A stretch of 64,000 nucleotides of DNA from CAIQJJ01 sp049325275 (GTDB lineage Bacteria; Chloroflexota; Anaerolineae; Anaerolineales; UBA4823). The notes below the pieces were generated by a model, which saw only the letters and a list, made by a program, of their open reading frames with translations, ran no database searches and was not told the DNA's origin. The translations under genes were made by a program, and so were the position numbers. This document shows, piece after piece, positions 60,901 to 64,000 of this stretch. Each line of letters starts with the position of its first letter. Position 1 is the stretch's first letter. The DNA lies in assembly GCA_049325275.1 (NCBI GenBank), contig JBMOLU010000040.1:124001-188000 (forward strand). The letters run 5' to 3'.

Positions 60901-62453
60901 ACGCCCCAGGCTGCATTGGCGGGTGTCCCGGCTGCGCCCAGGCCTCCGGCCGAGCCGAACCACAAATAGGCGCTGCCGTCGTTCGTGTAGATGCCGTTGT
61001 CAAAACCGTATGCGCCGATGAGCACGTCGCCGTAACCATCACCGTTGAAATCGCCGGCGGAAGCGACCGCATGGCCGAAAACTGCGCCGGCCTGGTTGCT
61101 GCTGGCCGTCCAATCGGCGTTTGCATCGGGTGCGGCGCCGCCCAGGTAGAGAAAGGCCCAGCCTTCGTCGTCTTCGGTGGGCGAGTTGTCTTCATAGTTG
61201 GGTGCGCCGATGAGCACATCGCCATAGCCATCGCCGTCGATGTCGCCGGCGGCAGCCAGCGAGAAACCGAAGCCGGCGCCGGCCTGGTCGCTTTCGGCTT
61301 GCCAGTCGGCGGCGGCCGGGTCCGTCGGGCAACCGCTGCCGCAGCTCAATCCGCCGGCCGAACCATACCAGACGAAAGCCGCCCCTTCGTCGGCCGGTGT
61401 GTTGTCGTAGGCGCGCGCCCCGATCAGCACGTCGGCGTAGCCGTCACCGTTGAAATCCCCGGCGGACGCTACCGACCAGCCGAACTGGGCGCCGGCCTGC
61501 CCGCCGGCAGCCGTCCACGCCGCGGTGACGCCCGGCCCACTGCTGCTGCCGTGAAAGACGAAAACACGTCCGCCATCCGTGGCGCTGTCGAAGTAGGGGG
61601 CGCTGACGATGATATCGTCGTAACCATCCCCGTTGACATCCCCGGCCGAGGCCACCGCAAACCCCAACTGGGCGGCGGCCTGGTTGCTCTCCATCTCCCA
61701 ACTCGGGCTGGTTGCCAGCGGATCGACCGTCACCGGATAAACGGCGTCAGCCACTTGCACGCTCAACCGCAGGCGGTTCCCGTCCAGTTCCATGCGGGTG
61801 GGCAGGCCGGCCCGGTTCGCGTCGAAGGCGTGCAGTTGGCCGAAATGCAGCACGGCGACGCCATCTTGCGAAAACAGTGCGATGCCTTCGCCGTCTGCGC
61901 GTACTTGCGCCACCAGCGTGCCCGATAGGGCCATCTCCAGCACGACTTCGTCGGCTGCGCCTCCCGGCGGGGGGGTGTGGAGCGTAAAACCCTGTTCCAG
62001 CCCGCCGTCACCGTTGACGTACCACTCGTCCAGGCCGTCTCGCCGGTATGTGATGCGGTTTTCGGCCACATGCTGCGTCGGCTTGCCGATCGGCCGCAGA
62101 TCGTCGCGGTAGCCGTAGGCGGCCAGCCGCAGGCCCCAATCCCAGGTGTGCGGCGAAACGTGGGGTGCGATGCGCACCCGGTTCGTCTCGAAGGTGATGT
62201 GCAGGTTGTGGGCGCGGTTGGTTGCTGCGTATGTGCCTGCCTGCGAAGCCAGGTGGTACTCGCTGCGGCGGATGTTTTCTTGCGCGGCCTGTAACCAGGC
62301 TGCGTCGACGCTTGCCGGAAGCCTGGGGGATGTCTGTGTGCTGCTATTGGAAAACTTTGGTGCCTGCGAAGCGTCGCTGAGGGCTTGGAGGCGGAGGCCC
62401 GGTACTGGAAACAGGATACAGAAAGCTACCAGGAGATGCAGAATGTCTTTCAT
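57918..62453 (-). CDS. large FG-GAP (integrin-alpha-like) surface protein, 14 repeats
   Basis: A 1511-aa exported protein. ATG 62453 is preferred to ATG 62459, because the AAGGGA ribosome site touches the latter but is 6 bases from the former. After the signal peptide (ILHLLVAFCILFPVPGLRL) comes an N-terminal domain of about 240 residues. Fourteen FG-GAP repeats follow, each with a calcium-type loop such as GDVNGDGYDDIIVSAP or GDFNGDGYADVLIGA. This number equals two seven-bladed propellers. A fibronectin-like segment (VRLQWEIKPAGSAFDGTG) and the tail PTAVELNRL plus a hydrophobic helix and basic residues end the chain. It is probably a calcium-dependent adhesin on the cell surface. Confidence 0.9.
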   Translation of the reverse strand: MKDILHLLVAFCILFPVPGLRLQALSDASQAPKFSNSSTQTSPRLPASVDAAWLQAAQENIRRSEYHLASQAGTYAATNRAHNLHITFETNRVRIAPHVSPHTWDWGLRLAAYGYRDDLRPIGKPTQHVAENRITYRRDGLDEWYVNGDGGLEQGFTLHTPPPGGAADEVVLEMALSGTLVAQVRADGEGIALFSQDGVAVLHFGQLHAFDANRAGLPTRMELDGNRLRLSVQVADAVYPVTVDPLATSPSWEMESNQAAAQLGFAVASAGDVNGDGYDDIIVSAPYFDSATDGGRVFVFHGSSSGPGVTAAWTAAGGQAGAQFGWSVASAGDFNGDGYADVLIGARAYDNTPADEGAAFVWYGSAGGLSCGSGCPTDPAAADWQAESDQAGAGFGFSLAAAGDIDGDGYGDVLIGAPNYEDNSPTEDDEGWAFLYLGGAAPDANADWTASSNQAGAVFGHAVASAGDFNGDGYGDVLIGAYGFDNGIYTNDGSAYLWFGSAGGLGAAGTPANAAWGVSGGQDNAQLGASVAAAGDVNGDGYGDVILGAPGYSDTLSAEGRAFAYYGSATPDTGADWQADGEQASSAFGVVVASAGDTNGDGYADILVGANLYTQGFSAEGAAFAWFGSGSGLGANGAPGNAGWSVAGGQGNAYLGAAAASAGDVNGDGYSDLIAGAPGYTNAENGEGRAQLFYGGSDSVQGNITEHAWAYEANIADSWLGASTASAGDVNGDGYDDIIVGALLLDRGTYVDEGAAYVFYGSANGPGTTPSWIAYGSQASYDNVGNFGVSVDTAGDVNGDGYSDIIVGAYYHDNGQSDEGTVFVWYGSPTGLACTGSPCTTTPASASWYAESNQAGATLGIYVKSAGDVNGDGFDDILAGARTYDVGTISDAGAVFAWYGSPTGLGANGNPANADWRVDGDQANALLGNEVASAGDVNGDGYGDVLVSAPRYDNGQTDEGMAFAWYGSANGLACTGTPCATTPASADWRAEGNQTGSSINGNPTGAFFGYTVAPAGDVNGDGYDDVLIGARYYDNGQIDEGMAFVWHGSAAGINGGTDGAPGNEAWNAEVNLGDAQLTYATCGTAGDVNGDGYGDLVLGASKYANGQSNEGMALLWLGSAGGINDGVNGTPANASWTLEPNVIGDYLGISLGSAGDVDGDGYDDLLIGSSRYNNGEAVEGRAYVYYGNAGSGTSILPRQRRADDTRDIAPGGQAISPDGVRLSLWARSPFGRSNVRLQWEIKPAGSAFDGTGLGHSAAWSDSGVNGVTRNESVTGLAMDTRYHWRVRLQAQPRNASAGLVSYRGPWIEGGTFFTALSGEQSITGAGFFNLLGQSASLTVTNQGDAGSLLTGLTLRGYPQTAHAQENANGGGANMLDRYFTLTPNAGASGYNVTLCLPYRDDEIPTGFDDSQLRLCRWTGTAWSCPDRAPGSSTAANLVCAANVTAFSDWTIGAGLGPTAVELNRLQTRAGTPPGAGFAVSLLLALGLLLAARLLWGKRCPANTASEEKSAD

Positions 62454-62528
62454 GGCCATTCCCTTCACAAAAAAAACGGATAAATTGTACAAGGTAAGGA
62501 AACGAATAACGATGGCAGAATCAGGGTT

Positions 62529-63842
62529 TCATGCCTTGCCGAAGAGCTGCTTTAATGCCTTTTTCAAGCCGGAGCCGGCCGATTCCGGCGGGGGCTGAAA
62601 CTGCTGCACGCTCTTGACGATCAGGCGCACGGCTTTTTCGGCGCCCCCGGCAGTGACGAGTTCCTGCTGCAAGCGCCGGGCGTTTTGCAGGGCGTTTTCG
62701 TCGTCCAGCATCGCCTCGATTGCCTGGCGCAGCACCTCGGGTGTGAGCGTCGGCTGGCGGCGGTAGGCCAGGGTCAGGGGGGCGCCGGCCCATTTCAGTT
62801 TTTGCATTTCCCAGGGCGCCTCGCTGTAGGGGATCACGCGCGCGGCGCCGGCGGCTTCCAGGCGGCGGCCGGAGTTTTCCTGCTCGGAGTGGAAAGGGAT
62901 CACCAGGGCGGGCTTGCCGTTTGCCAGCACTTCCATGCGCGTGGCCGTACCGCCGTGGAAGACGGCCAACTCGCAGAACTTCAACATTTGGCCGGAAGCG
63001 ACCCACCCTTTTACATCCAGGTTGCGAGGAATGTTGCGCAGGTCGCTCGGACGGACCTGGTTTCCGGTCGACAGCACCCCGTGAAAGGGGGCGTCTCGAA
63101 AAGCGGCCAGGGCGATCTCGAAGAACCCCCGCAGCCCTTGTTGGGCGCCGCCGCCTATCGAGATGTAAACGAGGCCTTTTTCGGCGGGCGCTGCGCCGGT
63201 CGCCGGCTGGTACAGCGAGCCGATGTAGTGGGTGTTCGCCGGGACTTCGGGCAGCGGGTCCAGGGCAGGGACGCTGGGAATCAGCAGCAGATCGCCTGCG
63301 CTCATCTCTTCGGCCCGTTCAACGGGCGGCAGGCCGAAGCGTTTCAGCGCCGGGTTGGCCACCGGGCGAATGTCGGGTGGGATAACGTCTTCCGGCGGGG
63401 CTTCCCACCAAACCAGGGGCGTACCTTGCGGGTGCGAAAAATTCTCGACGATCTGGACCAGCGGCAGGCGGCAGGCGTGCGCCACGATGCGCGCCAGCAG
63501 CCAGTAGTCTGAAACGATGACGTCGACCTGGTACTTTTTGCAGAGATCGATCGCTTCTTGGGCGGCTTCCTGCACGATCCGGCTATGATGGTAGCCGTCG
63601 CGTGGCCATTGGTAGGCCAGTCCGGTGATCAGCATGTAGGCCGCTGCGCCGCTGCCGGGTTCGGTAGTGTGCTGCAGGCGGTGCGCGTTGAAACCGGCCT
63701 CCTGCACGTTGCGGAAGTGCTTGCCGCCCAGGGCAAAAATAGCCTGGTGGCCGCTGGCCCGCCACGATTGCGCCAGGGCCAGACAGCGGGCTACGTGTCC
63801 GAAGCCGCCGCCGAGATCGCTGGGGAAGAAGATGGCACGCAT
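62529..63842 (-). CDS. GT1-like (UDP-glucuronosyl/MurG-type) glycosyltransferase
   Basis: A 437-aa GT-B enzyme. The N-terminus AIFFPSDLGGGFGHVARCLALAQSW has the GGFGH loop of MurG/GT28-like and macrolide-type transferases. The donor-binding block is LAVFHGGTATRMEVLANGKPALVIPFHSEQENSGRRLEAAGAA near residues 300-342, typical of GT1. An acidic loop after residue 150 (PLVWWEAPPEDVIPPD) is unusual. It may glycosylate a small molecule, a lipid or a protein rather than the main glycan. It starts 7 bases after the preceding partial gene. Confidence 0.86.
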   Translation of the reverse strand: MRAIFFPSDLGGGFGHVARCLALAQSWRASGHQAIFALGGKHFRNVQEAGFNAHRLQHTTEPGSGAAAYMLITGLAYQWPRDGYHHSRIVQEAAQEAIDLCKKYQVDVIVSDYWLLARIVAHACRLPLVQIVENFSHPQGTPLVWWEAPPEDVIPPDIRPVANPALKRFGLPPVERAEEMSAGDLLLIPSVPALDPLPEVPANTHYIGSLYQPATGAAPAEKGLVYISIGGGAQQGLRGFFEIALAAFRDAPFHGVLSTGNQVRPSDLRNIPRNLDVKGWVASGQMLKFCELAVFHGGTATRMEVLANGKPALVIPFHSEQENSGRRLEAAGAARVIPYSEAPWEMQKLKWAGAPLTLAYRRQPTLTPEVLRQAIEAMLDDENALQNARRLQQELVTAGGAEKAVRLIVKSVQQFQPPPESAGSGLKKALKQLFGKA

Positions 63843-63849
63843 GAGAAGG

Positions 63850-63999
63850 CTAGGATCGGTGAATGGGAAGGATGCGCAAGAGCGAAAGGTAAGGCTCTTG
63901 TTTGAACTCGCCGGAGAGCAGCAAGAAAAGGCTGAAGCTTATAGCGCCGAGCGGCAGAGTCAACAGCAAGGATTGGCCGTTCATCGTATACAGTATAAC
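63850..63999 (-). CDS. 3' end of a membrane-protein gene (continues beyond the window)
   Basis: On the minus strand a frame open at the window edge runs to a TAG at 63850-63852. It encodes about 49 residues, including the hydrophobic segment SLLLTLPLGAISFSLFLLLSG and the short polar tail EPYLSLLRILPIHRS. This looks like the last helix of a polytopic protein, as in ligases or flippases. The stop is 7 bases before the next ATG, which fits an operon. A short independent gene from the internal ATG (MNGQ) is possible. Confidence 0.5.
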   Translation of the reverse strand, partial: VILYTMNGQSLLLTLPLGAISFSLFLLLSGEFKQEPYLSLLRILPIHRS

Positions 64000-64000
64000 A

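Noticed and set aside
57918..61700. Regularly spaced similar DNA units resembling a tandem or CRISPR-like array.
   Set aside because: The similarity follows codons of FG-GAP repeats, the units are diverged and the frame is open throughout.

Overview
The window looks like a chromosomal segment of a free-living bacterium of the phylum Chloroflexota (Anaerolineae, Caldilineae or Ardenticatenia type). This is inferred from gene content, not from a marker search. The indications are: a TopA with an N-terminal zinc-finger module; a mevalonate kinase next to an isopentenyl phosphate kinase, as in the archaeal-type mevalonate route of some Chloroflexota; a UbiA-family prenyltransferase beside them; large secreted proteins carrying a [YF]LPxxxR-like motif; and Thr/Pro-rich linkers after Tat signals. 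Base composition is GC-rich except for an AT-rich island at about 18.33-20.53 kb and an AT-richer patch at 24.13-24.88 kb. I saw no tRNA, rRNA, CRISPR array, transposase or phage gene.

Layout. Positions 1-5.6 kb are on the + strand: the 3' part of an AAA ATPase, mannose-1-phosphate guanylyltransferase, DNA topoisomerase I and a two-helix membrane protein. A perfect 21-bp bidirectional terminator at 5641-5686 separates these from everything else. All supported genes from 5.7 kb to the right edge are on the minus strand. First come housekeeping and isoprenoid genes (greA, a dGTPase-like HD hydrolase, isopentenyl phosphate kinase, mevalonate kinase, a UbiA prenyltransferase, a DUF309 protein). 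From 12.4 kb leftwards to 10.8 kb lies a Wzz/BY-kinase gene that marks the promoter-distal end of a surface-polysaccharide supercluster of more than 50 kb.

The supercluster has three parts. (a) 13.7-29.1 kb encodes cell-surface proteins: DNRLRE/DUF11, lamin-tail, PQQ-propeller, Asp-box propeller and two Tat-exported DUF362 paralogues, interrupted by an AT-rich island with a lipoprotein and an Amidase_6 cell-wall hydrolase. (b) 29.2-51.0 kb is a dense glycan assembly run: an RffA/RffC-like aminosugar pair, four GT4 and four GT2 glycosyltransferases (including two polyprenyl-phosphate-type), three polytopic GT-C-like proteins, an O-antigen ligase/polymerase, a Wzx-type flippase, an alpha/alpha-barrel protein, an SGNH-like hydrolase and a membrane acyltransferase. 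Several neighbours share 4-bp start/stop overlaps. (c) 51.0-57.9 kb holds a carrier-protein module: CPBP protease, NadE-family ATP-pyrophosphatase, GT2, AsnB-family amidotransferase, an 82-aa protein, an AMP-forming ligase and an acyl carrier protein. It is followed by a 14-repeat FG-GAP surface protein, a GT1-like glycosyltransferase and the 3' end of another membrane protein.

How they work together: ManC would supply GDP-mannose. The GT2/GT4 enzymes would build a glycan on a polyprenyl carrier, whose isoprenoid units could come from the MVK/IPK pair. Wzx would flip it, the Wzy-like protein polymerise or ligate it, and the BY-kinase control chain length. The RffA/RffC pair would add an N-acetylated 4-amino-4,6-dideoxy sugar. 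The NadE/AsnB/ACP/ligase module is the best candidate for an undescribed system, probably activating an acid on an ACP and forming an amide on the glycan or another surface product. Three copies of a 62-65 bp palindrome-ended repeat lie between genes, one running into the mevalonate kinase start codon.
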